Positions 42,690 through 51,710 of a stretch of DNA of 53,383 nucleotides are shown in pieces. The stretch spans positions 1 to 53,383 of the forward strand of contig JAPPMO010000106.1 of assembly GCA_028873975.1 (NCBI GenBank), in the 5' to 3' direction. Made by a program: the position numbers and the translations under genes. Each line of letters begins with the position of its first letter. Within the stretch, counting starts at the first letter, position 1. This stretch comes from Chloroflexota bacterium (lineage in GTDB: Bacteria; Chloroflexota; Anaerolineae; Aggregatilineales; Phototrophicaceae). The notes beneath the pieces are model-generated. The model worked only from the letters and a program-made list of their open reading frames with translations, had not been told where the DNA came from and made no database searches.

Positions 42690-44105
42690 ATGAGAATCAC
42701 TCGCGTATCAGTGAAGAAACTATTCGGAATCTTTGATCACGATATTTCGCTCAAAATGGAATCGCGGATAACGATCATTCACGCACCAAACGGCTTCGGA
42801 AAAACAGTTCTAATGCGAATGATCGACGGACTGTTTACATCCAAGTACAAAATCTTCTCCGACGTTCCGTTTGAACAATTCAGTGTTTTTCTTGAAAGCG
42901 GAGAACGCATTTGCGTGAGTCCCGATTCTTCAGATGCAAAGACTCAAGTTACAGACCTGGAATCTGACGAAGACGAAGGCGATCAAGCGGTCTTTAATTT
43001 CAAAATCCTGTATTACAAAAAACAATCATGTGAGGACCCAGAGAACTATAGGCCGAGGTTTTCCCGAGCGCAACGGGTGAGGCTGCGGCGCATGGTCGAA
43101 TCGATTCCGGATCTGGAAAGAGTAGGCAGAGACCGTTGGCTAAACATGAAAACTGGAACTTATCTGACATTTGAGAGCGCAATTGAATCCTTCGACCTGC
43201 AAGCGCGATTGAGCAAGGAGTTTGATCCGGACTGGCTAATTCGTATGAAGGAAAATGTTCACACTCGATTCGTTCAGGCAGAACGCTTGCGAAGTCGAAG
43301 GCCATCAGAACCATTCAGGCCATACTATGCTGATCGCAACGCGCCTATATCGCCAGAGTATACAGTGGAAGAGTTTTCGAATGAGATTGTAAAGAAAATC
43401 GGTGAAACCACTGACGAATATGCCGAGCGTTCTCAGGCGATAGATCGTTCGTTTCCCAGCAGGGTTATTGGCGAGGGTGGTATTCGAGAATTTGACAAAG
43501 ATCTAGATGATAGACTGAACAACCTCGAGAAAGAGCGTAAAAGACTTATGAGTCTGGGTCTATTAGAAAAAGAAGAAGACGCGCCAGATATTTCGGGACT
43601 TCGAAGCCCCCACGAGAACGACAAAAACATTGAAAGGGATCTGGCAAGGGTTTTCTTTTCAACGTATGTCCAAGATATCGAAGACAAGCTTTTGGCGTTT
43701 GACAATATCTCTGAGAAACTACGAATCTTAACCCGAATACTAAACAAGCGATTCCAATACAAGACGATGACCGTTGACAAAAAGGAAGGATTTGTAATCG
43801 AGGCAGGGGACAAGAGTCCGATAAAAATCTCGAGTTTGTCGTCTGGTGAACAGCATGAGTTGGTACTTCTCTATCAACTTCTGTTTCACGTCAAGCGCGA
43901 TTCGCTGATTCTAATTGATGAACCTGAGCTTTCTTTGCATGTGGTTTGGCAACGGCGATTTTTGGAAGACCTTGAAGAGATAATCAAGGTCGGCGGTTTT
44001 GATGTACTTGTTGCCACACATTCACCACAAATTATTCACGACAAGTGGGACTGGATGGTTGACATGCACAATCCAGATGGTGAACTCGATGACGAAACCG
44101 AGTAG
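42690..44105 (+). CDS. AAA/ABC-type ATPase of a PARIS-like defence pair
   Basis: The 471-residue protein has Walker A in IIHAPNGFGKTVLMRMIDGLF (residues about 30-40), the ABC signature LSSGEQHELVLLYQLL, Walker B in SLILIDEPELSLHVVWQRRFLEDL and the switch His in VLVATHSPQII. The middle (about 190-330) is charged and partly coiled. This is the AAA_15/AAA_21 pattern found in OLD-like and AriA ATPases. The partner downstream is a DUF4435/Toprim protein overlapping by 17 nt, the gene pair seen in the PARIS anti-phage system. DNA here is visibly richer in A/T than the surrounding iol genes, suggesting transfer. RecF/SMC-type roles are less likely because no long coiled coil is present. Confidence 0.78.
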   Translation: MRITRVSVKKLFGIFDHDISLKMESRITIIHAPNGFGKTVLMRMIDGLFTSKYKIFSDVPFEQFSVFLESGERICVSPDSSDAKTQVTDLESDEDEGDQAVFNFKILYYKKQSCEDPENYRPRFSRAQRVRLRRMVESIPDLERVGRDRWLNMKTGTYLTFESAIESFDLQARLSKEFDPDWLIRMKENVHTRFVQAERLRSRRPSEPFRPYYADRNAPISPEYTVEEFSNEIVKKIGETTDEYAERSQAIDRSFPSRVIGEGGIREFDKDLDDRLNNLEKERKRLMSLGLLEKEEDAPDISGLRSPHENDKNIERDLARVFFSTYVQDIEDKLLAFDNISEKLRILTRILNKRFQYKTMTVDKKEGFVIEAGDKSPIKISSLSSGEQHELVLLYQLLFHVKRDSLILIDEPELSLHVVWQRRFLEDLEEIIKVGGFDVLVATHSPQIIHDKWDWMVDMHNPDGELDDETE

Positions 44106-45040
44106 TGATGCAACCGAAATTGTAACGGAGTTAAAGCAAATTCATCCTTATCGGAAAAACTGCGCGCTGTTGATATTGGAAGGCACGACGGATCGGGCTT
44201 TCTGGAACAAGCTTACAGAGAAAGGATGCGGGCTTGTCCCAGCCGAAAATAAGGATAAAGCTGTGAATGCACTAGAAATGGCCAACACCATTAAATCCTT
44301 GCCTGGAGTCGCTGCCGTAATAGATCCAGACATCTGGTTGCTAGAGAAGTCAGTCAAACTGGAGACGCAGAACCTCTTGTTTGACGACACGCCAGACATT
44401 GAGTTAATGCTATTAAATTCGGAAGCATTAGAGAATGCACTATTAAACACCTTATCTGGGTATCCGCCAGAAAGTGTGATCAAGTTTGCGTCAAGTCTTC
44501 GCTCGCATAGCATCAGGCTAGCAATAGATTACGGGTATTTCCGTTTGCTGCACAATCGTCGTCCTCGATTTAGTCTCAGAGTGAAGAATGTCGGCAAGCG
44601 TCTTGATCAGTTTATAGATACCATGACACTAAAGCTAGATGATGTATCTGTTGCGGCAGCACTAATTGGACCGCTGAAGAAGATAACTGAGGCGAAGCTT
44701 CTTACAGCAGGTAAGACAGCTTCGCCAGATCACGTCTCCACGACTTGAACTTTGTCGAGGCAAAGATTCTTTATTGATAATGGCACATGTCATGGAGGCT
44801 CTAGTTAAGCAACATTTTGATGATGAATATGTACTTGATGAGTTGACTTCGCTTTTTCATATTCATGAAAGTAGCCACAGAATAGCTCGAGTATTGAGAA
44901 TGAATTATGACTCTTCATACTTTCCGGAGACTAGACTGTTTAGACGAATGCAGAAATGGGAACGTGACAACCCTAAGTTTCTTATGATTCGAAGGTATCC
45001 GCTTCAGGCAAACCAAGAAACAGGACAATTTACTAGCTAA
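44089..45040 (+). pseudogene. DUF4435/Toprim-like nuclease of the PARIS-like pair, frameshifted
   Basis: The first part (from ATG 44089) has CALLILEGTTDRAFWNKL (Toprim Glu), GVAAVIDPDIWLL (Toprim D-x-D) and DTPDIELMLLNSEALENALL, as in DUF4435 proteins such as AriB. It ends at TGA 44748 after about 220 residues. The missing C-terminus continues in another frame: ELCRGKDSLLIMAHVMEALV from about 44738 (TTG 44774) to 45040, reading the family's 'CrGKD' segment. So a single shift near 44700-44740 splits the gene. It could be real inactivation, programmed shifting or an assembly error. Start 44089 overlaps the ATPase stop. AT-rich, like its partner. Confidence 0.6.
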
Positions 45041-45152
45041 CGATGGTTTTCGCAATTGGTGTGAAATTGTCGCTAAATCTTGCATGTTAACTGACCCGAA
45101 TGGACTACTACAAGGGCTGAATTTGTAGTGTTGAGTAAAGGAACAATTCACT

Positions 45153-47024
45153 ATGACCCAAAACACCACCCGCCTCACCATGTCCCAAGCCCTCGTCCGC
45201 TACCTCGCCGCCCAGCACGTCTCCCGCGACGGCGCGGAAAACCCCTTCTTCGCCGGCATGTGGGGCATCTTCGGGCACGGCAACGTGGCCGGCCTCGGCC
45301 AGGCGCTGGAACAATACGCCCCCGATTTCCGCTATTACCAGAGCCGCAACGAACAAGCGCAGGTCTTGGCATCGGTGGCTTACGCCAAGCACCGCAACCG
45401 CCTGGCGACCTTCGCCTGCGCCTCGTCCATCGGACCGGGCGCCACCAATATGGTCACCGGCGCGGCTGTGGCCACGATCAATCGCATCCCGGTCTTGCTG
45501 TTGGCCGGCGATATCTTCGCCGAGCGGGTTCAAGCGCCGGTCCTGCAGCAACTGGAAAACGAGCATACCCAGGACATCAGCGTCAACGACTGCTTCAAGC
45601 CGGTCTCGCGCTATTGGGATCGGATTTACCGTCCCGAGCAACTCATCACCGCCCTGCCGGAAGCCATGCGCGTCCTCACCTCGCCGGCTGATACCGGCGC
45701 GGTCACGCTGGCATTGCCCCAGGATGTGCAAGCCGAAGCCTACGACTACCCCAGCGCGCTCTTCGAGAAGCGCGTCTGGCAGATCCCGCGCAACCGGCCC
45801 GATAGCGCCGCCCTGAAAACCGCTGAGGAATGGATCCGCGCCAGCAAGCAGCCCATCATTATTGCCGGCGGCGGCGTTCACTACAGCGAGGCATACGGCA
45901 TATTGGAGTTGCTGGCCGCCCTCACCAACATCCCGGTTTGCGAGACGCAAGCCGGCAAGGGCGCGATTGCGTATGACAACCCGCTGAACTTGGGCGCTAT
46001 CGGCGTGACCGGGACCGAAGGCGCCAATCTGCTGGCCCGCGAGGCCGATCTGGTCATCGGCATCGGCACCCGCTACAGCGACTTCACCAGCGCCTCCAAG
46101 ACGGCTTTCTCCAACGAGCATGTGCGCTTTATCAATATCAATGTCGCCGAATTTGACGCTTACAAGCACAACGCCCTGCCCCTGGTCGGCGATGCGCTGG
46201 TCACGCTGGAAGAGCTATTCCCGCTCTTGAACGGCTACATGACCGATGCCGCCTATCAAGACCGGGCTCGCGCTTACAATCAAGCCTGGGATGCCGAGGT
46301 CCATCGCATCTACAACCTCGAGCACGAACCGCTCTTGAGCCAGGGCGAGGTCATCGGCTTGGTCAATTCGCTGTCGGCGCCCGGCGATACCCTGCTCTGC
46401 GCGGCCGGCAGCATGCCCGGCGACTTGCACAAGCTCTGGCGGACGCGCAACCGCAAGGGTTATCACCTGGAATACGGCTATTCGACCATGGGTTACGAGA
46501 TCGCCGGCGGCATGGGCGTCAAGATGGCCGATCCCGAGCGCGAAGTCTGGGTCATGGTCGGCGACGGCTCCTTCCTGATGATGCACACCGAGATCGTCAC
46601 CATGGTGCAAGAAGGCGTCAAGGTCAATATCATCGTGGTGGATAACCACGGTCACGCCAGCATCGGCGGCTTGTCCAAGAGCGTGGGCAGCGACGGCTTC
46701 GGCACCAAGTACCGCTATCGCAGCGATTCCGGTCATCTCGACGGCGAGACGCTGCCCATCGACTTCGCCCAGAATTGCGAGAGCCTGGGCGCGCACGTCA
46801 TCCGCGCATCTGACCGCGAAGCCTTCTCCCGCGCCATGGAAGAAGCGAAGGCGATCCAGGGACGCCCGGTCTGCATCGTCACGGAAACCGACCGCCGCCA
46901 GCGCGTCGCCGGTTACGAATCCTGGTGGGATGTGCCGGTGGCCGAGGTCAGCGAGAGCGAATCGGTTAAGCAAGCGCGGGGAGCCTACGAGGACTACAAG
47001 AAGCGCGAAAGTTATTATCAATAG
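45153..47024 (+). CDS. iolD: 3D-(3,5/4)-trihydroxycyclohexane-1,2-dione hydrolase
   Basis: This ThDP-dependent ring-opening enzyme of inositol catabolism has 623 residues. GMWGIFGHGNVAGLGQAL and RNEQAQVLASVAYAK with the catalytic Glu (NEQ) form the N-terminal PYR domain. GPGATNMVTGAAVATINRIPVLLLAGD, the middle domain PIIIAGGGVHYSEA, and the PP domain WVMVGDGSFLMMHTEIVTMVQEGVKVNIIVVDNHGHASIG (GDG...NN-like Mg2+/ThDP motif) follow. Length and order match IolD rather than acetolactate synthase. It lies 112 nt after the broken defence gene; GTAAAGGAAC about ten bases upstream of ATG may be its ribosome site. Confidence 0.93.
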   Translation: MTQNTTRLTMSQALVRYLAAQHVSRDGAENPFFAGMWGIFGHGNVAGLGQALEQYAPDFRYYQSRNEQAQVLASVAYAKHRNRLATFACASSIGPGATNMVTGAAVATINRIPVLLLAGDIFAERVQAPVLQQLENEHTQDISVNDCFKPVSRYWDRIYRPEQLITALPEAMRVLTSPADTGAVTLALPQDVQAEAYDYPSALFEKRVWQIPRNRPDSAALKTAEEWIRASKQPIIIAGGGVHYSEAYGILELLAALTNIPVCETQAGKGAIAYDNPLNLGAIGVTGTEGANLLAREADLVIGIGTRYSDFTSASKTAFSNEHVRFININVAEFDAYKHNALPLVGDALVTLEELFPLLNGYMTDAAYQDRARAYNQAWDAEVHRIYNLEHEPLLSQGEVIGLVNSLSAPGDTLLCAAGSMPGDLHKLWRTRNRKGYHLEYGYSTMGYEIAGGMGVKMADPEREVWVMVGDGSFLMMHTEIVTMVQEGVKVNIIVVDNHGHASIGGLSKSVGSDGFGTKYRYRSDSGHLDGETLPIDFAQNCESLGAHVIRASDREAFSRAMEEAKAIQGRPVCIVTETDRRQRVAGYESWWDVPVAEVSESESVKQARGAYEDYKKRESYYQ

Positions 47025-47060
47025 ATGTTCTCAGAAACTCACCAGCAACAGAAATGGTAT

Positions 47061-47089
47061 TGTAGGGGCGACCTATTAGGTCGCCCGCG
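47061..47089 (+). repeat. GTAGGGGCGACC hairpin repeat
   Basis: TGTAGGGGCGACCTATTAGG then TCGCCCGCG folds on GGGCGACCTA/TTAGGTCGCCC. The same unit, with other loop bases, is at 51470-51498 and inverted at about 51519-51545. It lies between iolD and the dioxygenase gene and could slow or stop transcription. Confidence 0.6.
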
Positions 47090-47110
47090 ATTTACTTGAG
47101 GGACGCGACA

Positions 47111-47959
47111 ATGCATGTCTTGACTCGGGAAGAAATGGCTTTTTGGCATGAGAACGGATACGTCATCCTGCGGGATGCGGTGCCGCGGGGCAACGTCGAG
47201 GCGGTGGTCGACATCATCTGGGAGTTCATGGAGATGGCCCGCCATGACCCGGAAACCTGGTATCGCCCCAGCGAGGGCGATGACGGCTTGCCAAGACTGA
47301 AGGCATCCGGCATGGCGGAGCTATACCAGCACCAGGCGCTCTGGGATAACCGGCAGCATCCGCGCGTTTATGGCACCTTTGCCGATATTTGGGAGACCGA
47401 GAAACTATGGGTTTCCATAGATCGCGTCAATCTCAACCCGCCGGCGCGAGCCGATTGGGATTTCCAGGGCTTTGTCCATTGGGACATTGATACATCGCAG
47501 CGGCCCGTTCCCATGCGGGTGCAGGGTGTACTGTCATTGGCTGATGTTCCAGAAGATGCGGGAGGTCTGCAGGTTGTTCCCGGTTTTCATCGGCGCTTTG
47601 CGCATTGGGTCGAGACTCAGCCGCCGGACCGCGATCCCCGCATGCCTGACATGACCGGTCTGGAACTGACGTCCCTGGCCATGAATGCCGGCGATCTTGT
47701 CATTTGGCACAGCCTGCTGCCGCATGGCACCGGGCGCAACAACTCAACGCAGCCGCGGCTGGCCCAGTACATCACCATGTTCCCGGCACAGGAAGATGAT
47801 GAAGCCACCCGCGCGGAGCGCGTCAGATTGTGGCAAGAACGCAAATCGCCCGAACACAAATTTTTCCCGGGCGATCCGCGCCGTTGGGAAATCGAACAGG
47901 GTACAACCGCGAATCTGACGCCCTTGGGCGAGAAACTGCTCGGCTTAAGGGACTGGTAG
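47111..47959 (+). CDS. Phytanoyl-CoA dioxygenase (PhyH)-family Fe(II)/2-oxoglutarate oxygenase
   Basis: This 282-residue protein from ATG 47111 begins VLTREEMAFWHENGYVILRDAVP, the PhyH opening. The facial-triad residues are His and Asp in GFVHWDIDTSQR and the distal His in GDLVIWHSLLPHGTGRNNS, with the 2-oxoglutarate-binding Arg in TQPRLAQYI. EDAGGLQVVPGFHRRF is typical of the family. GAGGGACG seven bases upstream favours this ATG over 47096. Members hydroxylate lipids, sugars or natural products; the iol setting suggests a cyclitol, methyl-ether or sugar substrate (inference). Confidence 0.82.
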   Translation: MHVLTREEMAFWHENGYVILRDAVPRGNVEAVVDIIWEFMEMARHDPETWYRPSEGDDGLPRLKASGMAELYQHQALWDNRQHPRVYGTFADIWETEKLWVSIDRVNLNPPARADWDFQGFVHWDIDTSQRPVPMRVQGVLSLADVPEDAGGLQVVPGFHRRFAHWVETQPPDRDPRMPDMTGLELTSLAMNAGDLVIWHSLLPHGTGRNNSTQPRLAQYITMFPAQEDDEATRAERVRLWQERKSPEHKFFPGDPRRWEIEQGTTANLTPLGEKLLGLRDW

Positions 47960-47986
47960 TTATCTATTGGGGGCATGGGGGTTGTG

Positions 47987-49150
47987 ATGACCAAGCCACT
48001 CAAAGTCGGCCTGATCGGCTGCGGGAACGTCGTGCAATACGGGCATCGCCCCGCCATCAACGGGCTGACCGATATCGAATTGCTTGCGCTGGCTGATATC
48101 ACGCCGGCGCGGCGAGAAATCGGCAAAGCCTGGTTTGACCTGCGCGACGATCAGCTCTACGCGGATTACCGGGACCTGCTGGCAATCGACGCCATCGACG
48201 CCGTCGCCATCACCGTGCCGCAGCAATTCCGCCGCGCGATCGTGCTGGATGCCCTCGCCGCGGGTGTGCATGTGCTCAGCGAAAAGCCTATCAGCAATGC
48301 CCCAGCCGTCGCCGACGAATTGATCGACGCGGCTGGCTCCGCCGGGCGCAAGCTGGCCATGGTGCATAATTATCACTTCTTGCCGGAGTTCCGGCAAATC
48401 AAGCGCATGCTCGCTGATGGCTTGATCGGCGATGTACGCGTGACCACCCTGCATTTTCTCGGCGTCATCGATTACCCCGGCGCGGCCGAGTATCAATCCG
48501 ATTGGCGGCATACCATGGCCGCTGGCGGCGGCGTCTTGATGGACATGATTCACGCCGTTTATCTGGCGGAGTGGCTGGTGGGGGAGCGGGCGCAGCAGGT
48601 GATGGCTTTTGTGGACGCGCTCGAATACGCCCATCGCGGACCAGTGATCGAAGATCTGGCGCTGGTGCAGATCGCCTTCCCGACCGGCTACGCTGTCATC
48701 CACATGGCTTGGGGGGAGGGCGTCGGCGGCGTCGACATCAGCGGCAGCGACGGGCAGATCCGCCTGCGCTACAAACAGTATCAGTCCGGGGGATTCAATC
48801 AACCGGTGGAACTTTATAGCGTGGACAAGGACTGGAACCGCAGCGACCACGCCATCGCCAATCTGGAAAATCATTTGGGCAGCGTCGCGCGCTCTTTCAC
48901 GGAGCTTTGGGCGGATTTCCGCGCTGCCATCCACGACGAACGCGAGCCGATGGCGCCGGCTTCGGCCGGGGCCCGCGCCCTGCAAATTGCCCTGGGCGCT
49001 TATATTTCCGGAGTGACCGGAAAAGTCCAGAGCTTGCCACTCAATTCGTCGAATCCAGTCTATCACAAGGGGATTGACGGCATTGCGGAATTGCAAGCAT
49101 GGGACGAGAGCAAGACCAAGGCTGCCGGTCTGTTCGGTCTGCGTGAATAG
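47987..49150 (+). CDS. Gfo/Idh/MocA family oxidoreductase (second in cluster)
   Basis: This roughly 387-residue dehydrogenase has KVGLIGCGNVVQYGHRPAI (Rossmann motif), ITVPQQFRRAIVLDALAAGVHVLSEKPIS (EKP), and MAAGGGVLMDMIHAVYLAEWL (D-x-x-x-H-like). The GxGNV reading is common in the galactose/scyllo-inositol branch. ATG 47987 is chosen, since MTKPLKVGL puts the first strand at the usual place; a GTG/TTG-type start lies further up. It is 27 nt after the dioxygenase stop and 9 nt before the glutamine-synthetase-like gene, so all three are likely one unit. Probable substrate is an inositol or sugar derivative. Confidence 0.82.
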   Translation: MTKPLKVGLIGCGNVVQYGHRPAINGLTDIELLALADITPARREIGKAWFDLRDDQLYADYRDLLAIDAIDAVAITVPQQFRRAIVLDALAAGVHVLSEKPISNAPAVADELIDAAGSAGRKLAMVHNYHFLPEFRQIKRMLADGLIGDVRVTTLHFLGVIDYPGAAEYQSDWRHTMAAGGGVLMDMIHAVYLAEWLVGERAQQVMAFVDALEYAHRGPVIEDLALVQIAFPTGYAVIHMAWGEGVGGVDISGSDGQIRLRYKQYQSGGFNQPVELYSVDKDWNRSDHAIANLENHLGSVARSFTELWADFRAAIHDEREPMAPASAGARALQIALGAYISGVTGKVQSLPLNSSNPVYHKGIDGIAELQAWDESKTKAAGLFGLRE

Positions 49151-49159
49151 GGACTTGCG

Positions 49160-50539
49160 ATGAGCGAACCGCGCGGCATGTTGACGCTTGAGGACTTATC
49201 ATCCAAGGTCGATTCTGAGGAAATCGAAACGGTCATTCTGGCTTTTCCCGATCTCTACGGGCGTCTGATGGGCAAGCGCTTCGACGCCGAGTTCTTCCTG
49301 GCGGAAGCGGCGCGTCAAGGCACGCACGCTTGCAACTACCTGCTGACGGTCGATATGGAGATGGAGCCGGTAGCGGGTTATCGCTTCGCCAATTGGGAAG
49401 CGGGCTACGGCGACTTTCACCTGGCGCCGGATATGTCTACGCTGCGCGTCGCGAGCTGGCTGGACAAGACGGCGCTGGTGATTTGCGACGTCGAAGACGA
49501 GGCATCGCGCCAGCCGGTTAATGTCGCGCCGCGCTCGATCCTGCGGCGGCAACTGGAACGGGCCGCGTCGCTGGGCTACGATGTTTACGCTGCTTCCGAA
49601 TTGGAATACTACATCTACGAGGACAGCTATCGGGGCGCGCGCGATAAAGGCTATGCCGATCTGTCGCCCCAGGGCTGGTATCTGGAAGATTATCACCTGC
49701 TGCAAGGCACGCGGGAAGAACCCTTTACAGCGGCCGCGCGCTTTCATCTCAAACATTCCGGGATCCCGGTGGAAAACAGCAAAGGCGAATGGGGGCTGGG
49801 CCAACATGAGCTCAACATCCGTTACGCCGATCTGCTGACGATGGCCGACCGCCACACAGTCATGAAGCATTGCCTGAAAGAAATCGCTGACGGACTGGGA
49901 TTTAGCGTGACCTTCATGGCGAAGCCGCAGGCCGGTCAAGCGGGCTCGAGCTGCCATATCCACCTCAGCCTTTTTGCTGACGAAAGCAACGCCTTCGCCG
50001 GCGACGAGGCGCTAGGACCGGTCGCCGGGTCGGCCTTATTTCGCTGGTTCCTGGGCGGCTGGATGACGCGCTTGCGTGAATTGACAGTCTTTTATGCCCC
50101 CACGATCAATTCTTACAAACGCTACGAAGACGGTTCCTGGGCGCCAACGCGCATCGCCTGGAGTTATGACAATCGCACGGCCGGCTTTCGCGTGGTCGGG
50201 CAGGGAAACAGCTTGCGCATCGAATGTCGTGTGCCCGGCGCCGATTGCAATTCCTATCTGGCTTACGCGGCGGCGTTGGCCTCGGGGCTGGACGGCATTG
50301 CCAAAATGACCGAGCCGCCGGAGCTCTTTGAAGGCGACATTTACGCCGCGGGTCATCTGCCGCGCGTGCCCTACACATTGGAAGAAGCGCTGGAGGATTT
50401 TGAATCCAGCGCGTTCGCGCGTGAAGCCTTTGGCGTTGATGTTGTGGAACATTACAGCCATTTCTACCGTACCGAGATCGAGAGTTTTCGCAGCGCCGTC
50501 ACGGACTGGGAACGACGACGCTATTTCGAACGCATCTAA
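49160..50539 (+). CDS. Glutamine-synthetase-family ligase (GlnT/PuuA-like)
   Basis: The 459-residue protein has the GS beta-grasp start VDSEEIETVILAFPDLYGRLMGKRFD and the catalytic domain: ASELEYYIYED (metal Glu), WGLGQHELNIRYADLL, MAKPQAGQAGSSCHIHLSLF (GS 'GsG.H.H.S'), TINSYKRYEDGSWAPTRIAWSYDNRTAG and the RIECRVPGADCNSYLAYAA segment. Length and the VILAFPDLYGRLMGKR head fit the type that joins glutamate to amines (gamma-glutamylputrescine or ethanolamine synthetases) better than housekeeping GlnA, because the adenylylation loop seems absent. Its place with iol genes suggests amide formation on an amine product of that pathway (inference). Confidence 0.8.
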   Translation: MSEPRGMLTLEDLSSKVDSEEIETVILAFPDLYGRLMGKRFDAEFFLAEAARQGTHACNYLLTVDMEMEPVAGYRFANWEAGYGDFHLAPDMSTLRVASWLDKTALVICDVEDEASRQPVNVAPRSILRRQLERAASLGYDVYAASELEYYIYEDSYRGARDKGYADLSPQGWYLEDYHLLQGTREEPFTAAARFHLKHSGIPVENSKGEWGLGQHELNIRYADLLTMADRHTVMKHCLKEIADGLGFSVTFMAKPQAGQAGSSCHIHLSLFADESNAFAGDEALGPVAGSALFRWFLGGWMTRLRELTVFYAPTINSYKRYEDGSWAPTRIAWSYDNRTAGFRVVGQGNSLRIECRVPGADCNSYLAYAAALASGLDGIAKMTEPPELFEGDIYAAGHLPRVPYTLEEALEDFESSAFAREAFGVDVVEHYSHFYRTEIESFRSAVTDWERRRYFERI

Positions 50540-50551
50540 CTGGGGTTTATT

Positions 50552-51325
50552 ATGCGATTAAAGGACAAAGTAGCGCTGATCACAGGCGCGGGCGGCGGCA
50601 TCGGCCGCGAGACCGCTTTGCTCTTCGCCCGCGAAGGCGCGGCCATCGTCGCTGTCGACATCAATGACGAGGATGGCGAAGCCACCGTCGCCGAGGTTAT
50701 TGCCGGAGGCGGACGGGCGAGTTATGTACATGCGGATGTCAGCCTGGCCCGTGACTGCCAAAAGATGATCGCCGCGGCCGAAGCGACCTATGGCAAGCTC
50801 GACGTGCTTTTCAACAACGCCGGCATCAGCCATGCCGAAGACGATGACGCCATCAACACCAGCGAAGCAGTCTGGGACCTGACCATGCAAGTCAATGTCA
50901 AAGGCGTCTTTCTGGGCTGCAAATACGGCATCCCCGCCCTGCAACGCGCCGGCGGCGGCAGCATCATCAATACAGCCTCCTTTGTCGCGGTTTTGGGCGC
51001 CGCGACGCCGCAACTGGCATACACTGCCAGCAAGGGCGCTGTGCTGTCCATGTCCCGCGAACTGGCGCTGATCCATGCCCGGGAGCATATCCGCGTCAAC
51101 GCGCTATGTCCGGGACCCCTGCGCACGGAATTGCTGATGAAGTACCTGGATACTGAGGAAAAGCGGAACCGCAGGCTGGTGCATATCCCCATGGGCCGCT
51201 TTGGCGAAGCGCATGAGATCGCCAAGGCGGCGCTCTACCTGGCATCGGAGGAATCCTCGTTTGTGACCGGCAGCACCTTCCTGGTGGACGGCGGCATCAC
51301 CGCCGCCTACGTGACGCCGGAATGA
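50552..51325 (+). CDS. Short-chain dehydrogenase/reductase
   Basis: The 257-residue classical SDR has LITGAGGGIGRETALLFAREG (TGxxxGIG), a diagnostic Asp for NAD in AVDIND, NNAG, IINTASFVAVLG with the catalytic Ser, AYTASKGAVLSM with the Tyr/Lys pair, and a C-terminal VTGSTFLVDGGITAAY. All catalytic residues are in place. It starts 12 nt after the glutamine-synthetase-like gene, the last gene of the dense plus-strand run. Substrate unknown; a polyol or cyclitol is plausible from context. Confidence 0.88.
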   Translation: MRLKDKVALITGAGGGIGRETALLFAREGAAIVAVDINDEDGEATVAEVIAGGGRASYVHADVSLARDCQKMIAAAEATYGKLDVLFNNAGISHAEDDDAINTSEAVWDLTMQVNVKGVFLGCKYGIPALQRAGGGSIINTASFVAVLGAATPQLAYTASKGAVLSMSRELALIHAREHIRVNALCPGPLRTELLMKYLDTEEKRNRRLVHIPMGRFGEAHEIAKAALYLASEESSFVTGSTFLVDGGITAAYVTPE

Positions 51326-51710
51326 AGAGGGACTTGTTCAATACATTGCTCTTCAAGCTCGCTATAAATCTCCAAATATCAAGGACCGGCAGGGGCGGCT
51401 CGTAGACACGCCCCAGGGCAATTGCATCAAAATCAATAACCGTCGAATGTCGCACAAATCTAAGCAAATGTAGGGGCGACCAATCTGGTCGCCCGATGCT
51501 AGAGGGCTTCCCGCTTTCGGGCGACATGGTATGTCGCCCCTACATCGCCTCCATTTTGACAGGCTCGCGGTTAAATCTCGGTGTCCTCGGTGGTTAAAAT
51601 AATTTGATGCGATTGCCGCGGGCTCGCCCGCGCTTGACTGCGCTCCGACTCAAAATGTGCTAAAGTTGAGCGCGCCAGAGGCCAGGTGATTCCCGCAAAG
51701 GAGCAGCCAG
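51326..51710. other. Intergenic region filled by dispersed repeats
   Basis: The 385-bp gap carries CAGGGCAATTGCATCAAAA (51414-51432), two GTAGGGGCGACC hairpins in opposite orientation (51470-51498 and about 51519-51545) and a composite repeat CTCGGTGTCCTCGGTGG...GATTGCC (51577-51617). The first and last carry the GGCAATYGCATCAAA motif as inverted copies, so the middle may be one nested mobile unit. No gene is seen; the ligase promoter must lie after about 51620. Confidence 0.6.
51414..51617. repeat. Nested inverted repeats (GGCAATYGCATCAAA flanks around GTAGGGG hairpins)
   Basis: CAGGGCAATTGCATCAAAA on the left and, reversed, GGCAATCGCATCAAATTATT on the right frame a palindromic core ending in GGTATGTCGCCCCTAC. 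Size about 204 bp, no coding capacity. This looks like a small palindromic element carrying another repeat inside it. Confidence 0.5.

Noticed and set aside
42690..44105. ATPase considered as RecF or SMC-like repair protein
   Set aside because: It is too short for SMC, lacks RecF-specific neighbours, and is paired with a DUF4435 gene.
45108..46169. Long open frame on the minus strand opposite iolD
   Set aside because: Antisense shadow of iolD; sequence has no family features, only Gly/Ala/Asp-rich mirror patterns.
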